A stretch of DNA of 64,000 nucleotides from Brucella pituitosa (GTDB lineage Bacteria; Pseudomonadota; Alphaproteobacteria; Rhizobiales; Rhizobiaceae). This document shows positions 1 to 7,657 of the stretch, piece by piece. How positions within the stretch are numbered: position 1 is the stretch's first letter; every line of letters starts with the position of its first letter. Location of the stretch: the NCBI RefSeq assembly GCF_003049685.1, contig NZ_PYSY02000002.1:248001-312000 (forward strand), written 5' to 3'. The notes under the pieces were generated by a model. The model searched no databases and was not told the DNA's origin. It worked only from the letters and a program-made list of their open reading frames with translations. The translations under genes were made by a program, and so were the position numbers.

Positions 1-1706
1 TCTGATTGCTGTTCAAGCCTGGTTGCTTCCTCGGCCGCTTGCTGCGCAGTACGACGTGCAACGCTGATCAGATCGGCCTTACCGCTTGTTTCAGCTTTCG
101 TGCCTTCGTGCTGACTGCGTTCTTCGCGAACACGCTTCATGATTGTATTGAGGTCAAGCACGCTGTCATTGTCAGGCTGAACGGAATCCAGTGAAGCACT
201 CAGTTCCGGCTCTTGACGCGTCTTAGGTGTCAGCTTTGCGAGTTTCTCATCGGTATTCGGTGCATCAACGACAGGCTTTGCGTGTTTTTCGGCTGTCTGA
301 GGAGCAAGGTTCGGAAACGCTTGTGGTGCAGCAGAATATGGATTTGCGACTGCCTTGGCTTTTGGGTGTGCCTGCGGGAGATGCGGCTGTGCATCGATCT
401 GCTGTTCGAGGTTTGCAAGCCGATCAACGACTTTAACGAGTGTCTCGTGAACAGCCTCAAATGTCTTGCCATTCCGCTCGTCAGCATTACGGGCAAGGGC
501 CTCAAGTGATTTCATATCATTGGCAAGCTGTAGTGCAATCGCAGTATCATGTTGCGAGCCATGCTTGAGGACATGGGCGACAGCAGTTTCAGCGGCTTCG
601 CGAGCCGCGTCCAGGACCGTTTCGCGGTTGTCTGAAATCGAACGCTCGATTGCATCGAGGCGCGGCTTGATTTCCGCAAATTCGACTGATGGCTTGGCCA
701 GTTGACGCGCGAGATTTGCAATCTGGCTTTCGAGACCGCGAATGGCTTCGCTTTCTGCAAGCGCGATTTCTTCCGGCTGCGGCGTTTGCAAAAGGCTCAG
801 CGATATCTGTTGCGAAATATCGTCCAGACGCCCTTCGAGTGTGTGAAGCATACCACCTTCAGCATAGTGGCTTGCATATTGCGCATCAAGGCGCTTGGTC
901 AGTTCCTTGAAACGATTATCAACCTTCTCAAAAAGTGCAGGATTTGGCTCATTGGCCCATTTTTCAGCAGCAGCGAGCTTCTGGTCGATTGCTTCCAAAC
1001 GGGCATCGACGTGGTGATAATCGGACTGGTTCAGGTTTTCCATAACCTTGCCAACCTGATGGGCAAGGAGATTGATCTGCTGTGCCAGCTGGTCGATTGC
1101 CTGTTCAGGCAAACGCGATCCTTCGCTTAGAGCGTCGATGCGCTGTGACAATTCACCAAGGCGGCGGAATAGTGTGTCGGCATTTTGTTCAGCAACAGAG
1201 CTGTCAAGTTGCTGTGTCAGCTCGTTGAGACGACGTTCTATGCGCTCCAGACGAAGTGCTTCTTCATGATCTGAAATCTGATGGCGGCTGGCTGCAATCA
1301 GAGCGCGACTGATTTCATCCAGACGGCTATCGATCTGGCGCAACGAACTGTCGTCAGAAAATGACGCGCCCGGCGCTTCGCGCTGTTCCGCAAAGCGGGG
1401 TGCAAAAACCGGGGCCGATCGCGTGTTATGCTGTTCGGCCTTATTTTGTTCATCACTCAGACGGCGCAGATGTTCAGCAATTTCTGCGAGACCTTCAATG
1501 CGCCTGTCGGCTTGCTGTGGTTCCACAGCGCGGGGGCGAGGAGCAGCACTACCAAGCTGACCCAGGCGCTTTTCCAATTCTGCCAATGTGTTGTGCAGCT
1601 CGTTCATAGCGCTCGACTTTGGTGCTGCAGGCGTATGGCGCTCACGCAGGGCGTTGAGTTCATCTATGATAGAGCGTGAACCGGGTGCCTGATGAGTGTT
1701 TGCCAT
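1..1706 (-). CDS. PodJ-like polar localization factor, N-terminal part (runs off the window)
   Basis: An open frame starts at ATG 1706 and stays open to the window edge, so only about 568 N-terminal residues are seen. The product begins MANTHQAPGSRS and is almost entirely charged, heptad-like alpha-helix rich in Glu, Gln, Arg and Leu, with repeated patterns such as LERRLNEL, IDQLAQQINLL and LEAIDQKLAA. That is a long coiled coil. Long coiled coils of this kind form the cytoplasmic half of alphaproteobacterial PodJ, which in that family is followed by a membrane segment, Sel1 repeats and a peptidoglycan-binding domain; those parts would lie outside the window. PodJ organises the old/new pole and division machinery. 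Other large coiled-coil proteins cannot be excluded from this part alone. Gene boundaries are certain; the family name is an inference from composition and length. Confidence 0.7.
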   Translation of the reverse strand, partial: MANTHQAPGSRSIIDELNALRERHTPAAPKSSAMNELHNTLAELEKRLGQLGSAAPRPRAVEPQQADRRIEGLAEIAEHLRRLSDEQNKAEQHNTRSAPVFAPRFAEQREAPGASFSDDSSLRQIDSRLDEISRALIAASRHQISDHEEALRLERIERRLNELTQQLDSSVAEQNADTLFRRLGELSQRIDALSEGSRLPEQAIDQLAQQINLLAHQVGKVMENLNQSDYHHVDARLEAIDQKLAAAEKWANEPNPALFEKVDNRFKELTKRLDAQYASHYAEGGMLHTLEGRLDDISQQISLSLLQTPQPEEIALAESEAIRGLESQIANLARQLAKPSVEFAEIKPRLDAIERSISDNRETVLDAAREAAETAVAHVLKHGSQHDTAIALQLANDMKSLEALARNADERNGKTFEAVHETLVKVVDRLANLEQQIDAQPHLPQAHPKAKAVANPYSAAPQAFPNLAPQTAEKHAKPVVDAPNTDEKLAKLTPKTRQEPELSASLDSVQPDNDSVLDLNTIMKRVREERSQHEGTKAETSGKADLISVARRTAQQAAEEATRLEQQS

Positions 1707-1836
1707 GTGAAATTCACTTTTCCAAAAATTAGAAGCTAGCCGAAAGCCGAATTCACGAACGAGTCGAAGCCATGTTTACTGAGGCTATATTCTTACAATC
1801 GTGGTAAATAAGTCGTTAAAATCTATTGCTGATTGC

Positions 1837-1864
1837 ATAAAAACGGCCTCCTTTTGGGAGGCCG
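1837..1864 (-). terminator. Rho-independent terminator of the MFS gene
   Basis: Inverted arms CGGCCTCC (1844-1851) and GGAGGCCG (1857-1864) are followed on the minus strand by a run of five T. It lies 32 bases past the stop of the MFS gene and separates it from the podJ-like gene. Confidence 0.8.
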
Positions 1865-1895
1865 CTGTGGCGTTAAGTTTTTGGAAAAATAGACA

Positions 1896-3059
1896 CTATT
1901 CGGTTGCGAGCACCGCACGTGGACGCAAAGTGAGGGCAAGTACCAGAAAGAGTATGCAGGCAATGGTAACGAATACCGGCAGGCCGTGGGTCAAATATTG
2001 CTGAGCGATTCCCGCAAAGAGTGGGCCGATCAATGCACCAACACCCCACATCAGGCCCATGCTGGCATAAATCCCAACCAATTGGGCACCTTTGAACTGA
2101 CTGCCGACCACGCTCAGCATGATTGTATAAATGCCGACGAAAGCACCACCCCACACAAACAGCAGCGTATAGGTGAGCCATGGCAGAGTAAGAGCCCATG
2201 GCCAGACGGCTGCACCTGCGGCTGAAAGGGCAGCGAGAATGATGAGCAGGCTCTGACGGCTCATTCGATCTCCCAGAAAGCCAATGGGAATCTGCAGAAC
2301 GATTGCACCGAACATCATGACGGACATGAGCTGCGTTGCCTGATTTTCGCTCCAGCCGAGATCGACTGCATAGAGCGGCAGAAATGACAGGCCAGCCGAT
2401 TCAATGGCAGCATTCAACACGGTTGCTGCGAGTGCGACGGGCGCAAGTGCCAAATAATGCAGCGGGCTTCCATGTGGTTTGTCGGTAATCGGCGGCGCGC
2501 TGACTTTGGGGCTTGCAATCAAAAGTGCCGCTATGATCGCAAGGGCAGAGCCGATCAGATAAGGCAGAAACCCGCTTGATCCGACCAATGAGAGGATTAG
2601 TGGCCCAAGCGCAAAGCCCAGTGACAGGGCAGCTGTGTAAATGCCCATGGTCTTGGAGCGGTTTTCGTCCGTACTTAGCGAATTGAGCCAGGTTTCCGAA
2701 ACGACGAACAATGTTTCTGAAGCCGCCCCCAGCAATATGCGCAGCGGGAACCAAAGCCAGATCAATGGTATTGCGGGAAACAAACCGAGAAGCAGGGCCG
2801 CAGCGGCGAGGGCTACGATCACCAGCAAGCGCATGCCGAGCAATGCACTGAGGCGCGGAAGCAAAAAGGCCATGCAAAGCACACCGACTGCATGCATTGC
2901 CGCGTTTGCGCCGATAATTGCTTCGCTGAACCCCATTTCATCCAGGTCGAGCGCGATGAGCGCAGCGCTGAGACTATATGTCAGGCCGAAGATCATTGCA
3001 GTACTCGTGACGGCAGTGCGGGAGAAAATGACGTTGGAAGGGGTTTGTTCTGTGGTCAC
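1896..3059 (-). CDS. MFS transporter
   Basis: The 387-residue protein has about twelve hydrophobic segments and the usual major facilitator layout: short N-terminus, a loop with RLSALLGMR between helices 2 and 3, and a second-half loop GFLGDRMSRQS that matches the MFS G-x-L-x-D-R motif. This suggests a small-molecule proton-coupled exporter of the YcaD/YfcJ-like sugar/drug type in the inner membrane; the substrate cannot be read from sequence. The ATG at 3059 gives a normal length for the family. The gene stands alone, divergent from the GNAT gene downstream, with a terminator directly after its stop. Confidence 0.85.
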   Translation of the reverse strand: MTTEQTPSNVIFSRTAVTSTAMIFGLTYSLSAALIALDLDEMGFSEAIIGANAAMHAVGVLCMAFLLPRLSALLGMRLLVIVALAAAALLLGLFPAIPLIWLWFPLRILLGAASETLFVVSETWLNSLSTDENRSKTMGIYTAALSLGFALGPLILSLVGSSGFLPYLIGSALAIIAALLIASPKVSAPPITDKPHGSPLHYLALAPVALAATVLNAAIESAGLSFLPLYAVDLGWSENQATQLMSVMMFGAIVLQIPIGFLGDRMSRQSLLIILAALSAAGAAVWPWALTLPWLTYTLLFVWGGAFVGIYTIMLSVVGSQFKGAQLVGIYASMGLMWGVGALIGPLFAGIAQQYLTHGLPVFVTIACILFLVLALTLRPRAVLATE

Positions 3060-3214
3060 AGCTATGATCCGAAGAGCTTGATATTAGAAATACTTAGACA
3101 GCAAGCCGGACAAGCAATCAACTGGTTCTGACAAATCTTTTCTGATTGTATTTGAAGTGTTAAATCAGTTTGTGGTGCGTTTATTCACCGTGACGAAACA
3201 AAGAGGAATGCCGA

Positions 3215-3640
3215 ATGAATCTGTCCGCCTATTCAACTGTCGCGCGCACGCCGTCTGTTGAAGAATATTTGCATCTTCGCGCAGTGGCGGGATTAAGTTC
3301 GTTTTCGGAAGAGGCGGCAGCTCAAGGACTTAAAGGCACCGTTTTTGCTGTAGTCGTTTTGCACGGCGATGCAGCTATTGGAATGGGTCGGTTGATTGGA
3401 GATGGAGGCTGCTTTTTCCAGGTGGTGGATATTGCAGTCGATCCAAGACATCAGGGGCAAGGTCTCGGTAAGTCGATTATGAAAGCCATCATGCAGTATG
3501 TGAATGCCGAGCTTCCTGATTCAGCTTACGTGAGTCTGATCGCCGATGTGCCAGCTAACAAGCTCTATGAAAAATTTGGCTTTCAGGAAACCGCTCCAAG
3601 ATCGCTTGGGATGGCTTATCGGGTGAAGAAAACCGCTTGA
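3215..3640 (+). CDS. GNAT-family N-acetyltransferase
   Basis: The 141-residue protein is a single GNAT domain. The acetyl-CoA pyrophosphate-binding segment is DPRHQGQGLGKSIM (about residues 75-88; R/Q-x-x-G-x-G/A type), preceded by the beta-4 strand FFQVVDIAVD, and the C-terminal part PANKLYEKFGFQET is the typical beta-6/7 segment. It probably transfers an acetyl group to a small amine or a protein amine; the acceptor is unknown. A purine-rich stretch (AAAGAGGAA) precedes ATG 3215. It is divergent from the MFS gene with about 155 bp between starts. Confidence 0.9.
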   Translation: MNLSAYSTVARTPSVEEYLHLRAVAGLSSFSEEAAAQGLKGTVFAVVVLHGDAAIGMGRLIGDGGCFFQVVDIAVDPRHQGQGLGKSIMKAIMQYVNAELPDSAYVSLIADVPANKLYEKFGFQETAPRSLGMAYRVKKTA

Positions 3641-3787
3641 ATAGGTGTCTCTGGTTGGCTGTCTGGAAAATTAAAAAAGGTCCTCCAGATGGCGTTACCT
3701 TTCTAAATTATCTGTAACTTTCAGTTGCATCTTGCTGATGTTACTCTGGATTTGCGTTCCGACTCATGGGCGGGGGCATCGGTTCGC

Positions 3788-3825
3788 AGTCGCTCCAGCA
3801 GCCTTGCTGCGGAGCGACTTTTGTC
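3788..3825 (+). terminator. Terminator-like hairpin
   Basis: Left arm AGTCGCTCC-A-GCAGC pairs with GCTGCGGAGCGACT, leaving a single bulged A and a loop of about three bases, followed by TTTTGTCT. It may end the GNAT transcript about 150 bp after its stop or an independent small RNA. Confidence 0.55.
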
Positions 3826-4023
3826 TAGCGGTTGCTGCACCAACCATTTGCAACTGCAACAAACTGTCATTTTTGTTTTCGGTCAGTGTATTTATTTATG
3901 GATTGCAACCTGTTTGCAGGAAGGCACCCGTATCGCGCACCCCAAGCCCCCCGCCCAAATGCGCGATGCGGGCCTTTGTCTTCTGTGGGTCTGCAGTCTC
4001 TTCTGTTGTTTGCAAGTTTAGTT

Positions 4024-4050
4024 ATAATCATACAAAAATAGTATGATTAT
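4024..4050. promoter_or_regulatory. 27-bp perfect palindrome, operator-like
   Basis: ATAATCATAC (4024-4033) and GTATGATTAT (4041-4050) are perfect inverted repeats around a 7-base AT spacer. The symmetry and AT-rich centre look like a dimeric repressor site rather than a terminator. There is no clear gene directly downstream except the sRNA about 250 bp away. Confidence 0.45.
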
Positions 4051-4263
4051 GTACTTGCTCGTTTAATTTGCTTTATTGAAACAATACTGGTATCAAGCTG
4101 CCTCTTGGGAGGATTAAACCGCCTGTGCGCGCTCAGTCGCTGCCGGGCGGTTTTCCATTTTTAGGCCATCTCGAAACCGTTTCACACTTTTCGAGATTGG
4201 CATCTAAGGCGCACGTCATGGCCAAGTTCCAGAGCGCGCATATCAGCTATGCATATTTGTTTC

Positions 4264-4292
4264 TTGTAATCATTGTGCCTGCCGCCTATTTT
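4264..4292 (+). promoter_or_regulatory. Promoter of the triple-hairpin sRNA
   Basis: TTGTAA (4264-4269) and TATTTT (4287-4292) are separated by exactly 17 bases and sit seven bases before the first hairpin, giving a predicted start near 4299. The CTTG at the -35 box also fits alphaproteobacterial RpoH promoters, so either sigma-70 or RpoH could read it. Confidence 0.6.
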
Positions 4293-4298
4293 CGGGTT

Positions 4299-4415
4299 GT
4301 TCAGTTTCACTCCTCCTCCCAGAAACTGAACTCGAAGCGCGGCACTCCTCCTCCCAGTCGCGCTTTCCAGATCAGCCCGCTTCGCACTCCTCCTCCCAGC
4401 GAAGCGGGCTTTCTT
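4299..4415 (+). ncRNA. Anti-SD triple-hairpin trans-acting sRNA (alpha-r14 / cuckoo type)
   Basis: About 117 nt folding into three successive hairpins, each presenting the same single-stranded loop ACTCCTCCTCCCA. Stem 1 is 10 bp perfect (4299-4308 with 4322-4331). Stem 2 is 7 bp plus one G-T pair (4334-4341 with 4359-4366). Stem 3 is 12 bp perfect (4374-4385 with 4399-4410) and is followed by TTCTTGTC, so it doubles as terminator. CCUCCUCCC is complementary to Shine-Dalgarno sequences. Rhizobial alpha-r14 sRNAs (Smr14/NfeR1) and the cuckoo/CcsR family show the same three-loop design and repress mRNAs, often of transporters, at the ribosome site. Family placement is from architecture, not alignment. 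A 128-codon frame crosses it but has no protein character. Confidence 0.85.
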
Positions 4416-4756
4416 GTCTTCAGCGCTGAATTTTGCCTCTTCAATTTCACCGATCGTGGCGATCTATTTTCGCGCACGTTTCTCCAGAATTTTTCCGTTT
4501 GGTCGATTTAGAATATGCAGTAGCCGCCGGGTTAAGCGCTGTTGCAATTCGATTTCAGAGGTGAGGGCAGAGCGCGCGCAAGTTGTTCCGCTTTAAGCGA
4601 GATATCCCCAAAGTACCTCATGCAATTTCTGTAAATGCTGCGTTGGTTTGTCTTATTCGCTCTATCATCCATTGATTTTGTTATATTTTTTCGGGTGCCT
4701 CCAAATAGGTGCGGGTGTTTCGTTGCGTTTGATTTGTCCACTTTTTGACCAGAGGA
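4416..4756. other. Intergenic, nothing recognised
   Basis: Between the sRNA and the terminator of the TniQ-like remnant no gene is supported. A frame on the minus strand (4532-4759) would start inside the T-tail of that terminator and was not accepted. Confidence 0.4.
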
Positions 4757-4780
4757 CAAAAAAAGCCCGCTTGGCGGGCT
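4757..4780 (-). terminator. Terminator of the 4808-5068 remnant
   Basis: AGCCCGC (4764-4770) and GCGGGCT (4774-4780) form a tight three-base-loop hairpin, with seven T on the minus strand after it. It lies 28 bases beyond the stop of the minus-strand reading frame, which supports that frame being the end of a real gene. Confidence 0.8.
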
Positions 4781-4807
4781 CTAAAACTGCTGATCGATGA
4801 TTTTAAT

Positions 4808-5068
4808 TTAAATTAGATTCTTTTTCCGCAAATCTGAAAGCGAATAATAGCTGGTGAAATTGGTATTTAGCCCTAGCAGAGGGAAAAGGCCCAAGTCGGC
4901 TAGGTGTTTTTTCATTCCAGAGCGGTTGGTACCCAAGATTTCACGAAGATTGGTTAGGGAAATATAATTCTCTTTAAACTCGCGGATCGAAGATTTTTCC
5001 ACGAGACGAAGGGAACGACGATATGCGGGCTTTTCTCGTACATATCCCTTTTTGATAAGTTCGCTCAA
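4808..5068 (-). pseudogene. C-terminal remnant of a DNA-binding (TniQ-like?) protein
   Basis: A frame of 86 codons begins only at a TTG (5068) with no ribosome site, and is cut about 10 bp upstream where CdiA-like sequence begins. The segment SSIREFKENYISLTNLREIL followed by GTNRSGMKKHLADLGLFPL and a final YYSLSDLRK resembles the helix-turn-helix tail of TniQ-like transposon proteins, which select targets for Tn7/Tn5053-type elements. A normal terminator follows. It is therefore most likely the 3' end of a gene whose 5' part was lost when the toxin module arrived. The family name is a weak inference. Confidence 0.45.
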
Positions 5069-5079
5069 CGTAATGCCGG

Positions 5080-6432
5080 ATGACCCATGAGGACTTCTCC
5101 GGCTCGAAGAAATATGAAGGCTTCGACATTCAGGCCAATATCGATCTGACGCCGAAGGATGCTGACGGCAACAAGCAACAGCAGCCGGATCAGACTTCTC
5201 AGCCGAAAACGACAGCAGAAGGCACCTATCAGCTCGACGATACGCGGCAGGAAGTGCGTGCCACTGTCGGACCGGGTGAGATCATTATTCGGGACAAGGA
5301 CAAGCAGGCTGAACTGGAAGCGAGCGGCCAGACCGAAGACCTCGCCGCTCTCAACCGTGATCCCGACAAGGCTTACGAAATCACCAAGGATAAGCACGTC
5401 GAGATAGAATATTATCTGTCGGATACTTCGGTAAAAGCGGCTTTCGAGGTGGGGGCGGAGGTTACCCAGGTTCTAGGTCAGGTTCTTGATCGCATGTTGG
5501 CGAATGGTGACCTGTCACCACAAGAACGTGCTGACGCGCGTAAGCTAGAACCCTACATGAACGACCCGAAAGTGATTGCAGGCTTACGCGATTGCACCGG
5601 GCATGCTTGGAGCAACTTTAGTCCATTTAGCTGGATTGTTCCGTCTGCTCACGCGAACGCCGCCACGTGTACAGCGGTTGCTTCGGATGGTGCAGTTATT
5701 ACAGTTCTCAAGTCTGCAGCATTGAATTGCCTTGATATTCTCAAGGAAGCGGGCAAGACCGCAGCAACTGTGTCGGCAAATACAGCTTTGAGGGCTGCGC
5801 TCGGAACGGCAGGCTTCTATTTTTATATGACCAATGAAGCTGGCGGAGCTAAAGTTGGTGAAACGTTCACCGCAGTGGACGGTTCTACAGTCAATGTGAC
5901 TGGACGGGGCGATAGCTATTCCCGGACGGTTACGATCACCACCGCAGCGGGTAGCACAATCGTTCTCAACCTGCAGCCCGGTGCAAATGGACAGCTTGTT
6001 CTAGAAAATGGCACCATTAATGGGCAATCTATGAACAACGGAATGCTGCAGGATGCGGCGGCGACGCTTCAGTCCGGCGGCATTACAAATGTCGTGTTGA
6101 GTCAAGGAAATAGTGGCAACAGCACATCGAAAGGTGGAGCAACTTCAGGAAGCAGTGGCGCTGCAGCAGGGGCTCCTGATCCTGACGACAATGATCCATT
6201 CAAACGGCCTAATGACAATTTACAAAAGGGAGACAGGGTTAATCTGAACCAGTTTGAACAACGCGTGAAAGTGGATGGTGAGGTGCGTTACCAAGATCCG
6301 AAATCAGGATATCAGATAGTTAAAGACCGAGCAGGTAGTAATTCGCATGGGGGAAGTGCGTGGAAATTGTTGGATCGCACTGGAAAAAGAATCGGTACAT
6401 TGAACTCCAATGGAACATTTTTGAGAAAATAG
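5080..6432 (+). CDS. Orphan CdiA C-terminal module with nuclease-type toxin domain
   Basis: 450 residues with no signal peptide, TPS domain or hemagglutinin repeats. Residues 1-115 are the pre-toxin part of a filamentous-hemagglutinin/CdiA protein (GEIIIRDKDKQAELEASGQ, LNRDPDKAYEITKDKHVEI). Residues 115-380 are a variable, Gly/Ser/Ala-rich entry region with a hydrophobic stretch near 235-250. The last 70 residues (KGDRVNLNQFEQRVKVDGE to the end) have D-R-x(5)-HGG-x-x-WKL followed by G-x-RIGTL. This resembles short Ntox21/colicin-E3-like RNase toxins; the assignment is by motif memory. Immunity gene follows after 10 bp. Homology to the second module begins at 5084, so the ATG at 5080 comes from the junction and the piece is a displaced tail, silent unless recombined onto a full-length cdiA. 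No cdiB or complete cdiA is in the window. Confidence 0.75.
   Translation: MTHEDFSGSKKYEGFDIQANIDLTPKDADGNKQQQPDQTSQPKTTAEGTYQLDDTRQEVRATVGPGEIIIRDKDKQAELEASGQTEDLAALNRDPDKAYEITKDKHVEIEYYLSDTSVKAAFEVGAEVTQVLGQVLDRMLANGDLSPQERADARKLEPYMNDPKVIAGLRDCTGHAWSNFSPFSWIVPSAHANAATCTAVASDGAVITVLKSAALNCLDILKEAGKTAATVSANTALRAALGTAGFYFYMTNEAGGAKVGETFTAVDGSTVNVTGRGDSYSRTVTITTAAGSTIVLNLQPGANGQLVLENGTINGQSMNNGMLQDAAATLQSGGITNVVLSQGNSGNSTSKGGATSGSSGAAAGAPDPDDNDPFKRPNDNLQKGDRVNLNQFEQRVKVDGEVRYQDPKSGYQIVKDRAGSNSHGGSAWKLLDRTGKRIGTLNSNGTFLRK
5084..5330 (+). repeat. 247-bp direct repeat, copy 1 (CdiA pre-toxin segment)
   Basis: Nearly identical to 7038-7284, at a fixed offset of 1954 bases, covering the coding segment from HEDFSG to ASGQ. 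Only a few substitutions are visible. Such repeated pre-toxin DNA is the homology by which CDI loci exchange toxin tails. Confidence 0.95.
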
Positions 6433-6442
6433 GAGCGGCATT

Positions 6443-6928
6443 TTGGATATCGAAACGCTAAATCGCTACGCTGCGGTGTTCTCGAATTTTGAGGTCGGGG
6501 AAGATGATCCCATCGAAAAGGGAATCCCCACTCTACATGTGTCGGTTTTTGATCACTGGCTTTCTGAGGATGAAGCCGAGAGCAACGAAATTATAAATTA
6601 CGAAACCGCAGTTTCACATGATCGATTTGATGAATATCTCAAGGGGGAAGAGAAATTTTCGAAACTATATGCTTTGTTATCACGGGATGGGGTCGTATGT
6701 AGTATTCCTCCGCCTTATCGTTTTATTGATGGATTCGATGCCAATATAGCGAGAATAATCGTTGATAGTCTTCGTGAAGAGAGGCGATTTGATATGTATT
6801 TTATGGCGTATGATGTCAGAATTGTTGGCGGTTTTGATAGGACAGATTTGTTTATTCTTAATGAGAAGTCAAAAGTAAATAAAATTATGGAAAACATTAC
6901 AGATTGCGGACTTTATATATTGGATTGA
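6443..6928 (+). CDS. CdiI-type immunity protein for the upstream toxin
   Basis: 161 residues, acidic, soluble, no signal peptide. It starts at TTG 6443 behind AGGAG (6430-6434), ten bases after the toxin stop; no ATG with a better site is available. Position directly behind a CdiA-CT domain, small size, acidic character and AT-rich DNA compared with the rest of the window are the hallmarks of a cognate immunity gene. It would bind and neutralise the toxin domain in the cytoplasm. No named immunity family was recognised. The function is inferred from context. Confidence 0.7.
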   Translation: MDIETLNRYAAVFSNFEVGEDDPIEKGIPTLHVSVFDHWLSEDEAESNEIINYETAVSHDRFDEYLKGEEKFSKLYALLSRDGVVCSIPPPYRFIDGFDANIARIIVDSLREERRFDMYFMAYDVRIVGGFDRTDLFILNEKSKVNKIMENITDCGLYILD

Positions 6929-6950
6929 TGAGTCTCATTGAAAAAATAGG

Positions 6951-7360
6951 TTGAACAAGTTTATGGTCGCCCAAATCTTGGCGCGGGCAAGATCATTTCT
7001 GAGAGCGGTGATCTTGCCCTCGACACGAGCACACTGCCCCACGAGGACTTCTCCGGCGCGAAGAAATATGAAGGCTTCGACATTCAGGCCAATATCGACC
7101 TGACATCGAAGGATGTGGACGGCAACAAGCAGCAGCAGCCGGATCAGACTTCTCAGCCGAAAACGACAGCAGAAGGCACCTATCAGCTCGACGATACGCG
7201 GCAGGAAGTGCGTGCCACTGTCGGACCGGGTGAGATCATTATTCGTGACAAGGACAAGCAGGCTGAACTGGAAGCGAGCGGCCAAGTAATACCGCTCGTT
7301 CATGATTGGGATCGCGGCCCAAGCGGCAAATCCGATAAGGAAACCGGGTCGTCCACTTGA
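6951..7360 (+). pseudogene. Second orphan CdiA pre-toxin fragment, toxin lost
   Basis: The frame opens right after an in-frame TAG and reads VEQVYGRPNLGAGKIIS, then the pre-toxin segment shared with copy 1 (from HEDFSG to ASGQ), then breaks into an unrelated 24-residue tail ending at 7360. It has no start codon of its own (only an internal GTG at 7115) and no toxin domain. In another frame after the break, MIGIAAQAANPIRKPGRPLD is readable, so a frameshift or deletion may have destroyed the entry/toxin part. It carries 87 bp more upstream coding sequence than copy 1, so the two copies were captured at different points of an ancestral cdiA. Confidence 0.75.
7038..7284 (+). repeat. 247-bp direct repeat, copy 2 (CdiA pre-toxin segment)
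   Basis: Partner of 5084-5330. Homology ends sharply at the codons for ASGQ, not at an obvious toxin-domain border. Confidence 0.95.
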
Positions 7361-7394
7361 TCCGGCGCGGGATTGATAGAAGGAAATAATCCCA

Positions 7395-7657
7395 ATGAAT
7401 TTAGGCAGTTTGCATGATGCGGAAGTCATAGGTTTTGTCTCAGACAGAGAGAGAAAAGAATTTAAAGTATTGTTAACGGGAGAAGATGGAGCAAGGTATT
7501 CAATTAATCTAAAGGGGGTCGTATATCTTAAAGTTAGTGACTACACATACCAGAATATTGTTTCTAATTTGATCTTGATGGACAGTAGTAGAAATATTGA
7601 TTCATTGCGCAAAGTGTTGTCGTGGGTCACAGAAATCGGAGGAGATGCGACGGTATC
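7395..7657 (+). pseudogene. Immunity-like gene truncated by an IS element
   Basis: ATG 7395 is preceded by AGAAGGAAAT. The product starts MNLGSLHDAEVIGFVSDRE and continues for about 85 residues as a beta-rich, protein-like, AT-rich sequence before it runs into the truncated IS element near 7657; the frame stops inside the IS at 7676. LHDAEV near the N-terminus is a common opening of small immunity proteins of polymorphic toxin loci. It sits behind the second CdiA fragment exactly as cdiI does behind the first. The C-terminal part is missing or separated. Confidence 0.6.

Larger units (their letters stand above)
3641..4263. other. Gene-poor stretch before the sRNA
   Basis: No convincing coding region was found; the short open frames here lack ribosome sites and protein-like composition. 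The stretch holds a bulged GC-rich hairpin with a T-tail (3788-3825), a perfect 27-bp inverted repeat (4024-4050), and a hairpin with arms AAACCGCC/GGCGGTTT (4116-4123 and 4146-4153) followed by a T-rich tail. Two hairpins with T-tails and no upstream gene apart from the GNAT gene suggest one or two small RNAs, not proven. Confidence 0.5.

Noticed and set aside
4125-4511. 128-codon reading frame across the sRNA
   Set aside because: Its codons follow the repeated hairpin loops (repeats of Thr-Pro-Pro-Pro/Ser) and the hairpins, promoter and T-tail explain the sequence better; no ribosome site.
4532-4759. Minus-strand frame MSSGQKVDKSNAT
   Set aside because: Starts within the tail of a terminator and has no ribosome site or recognised domain.
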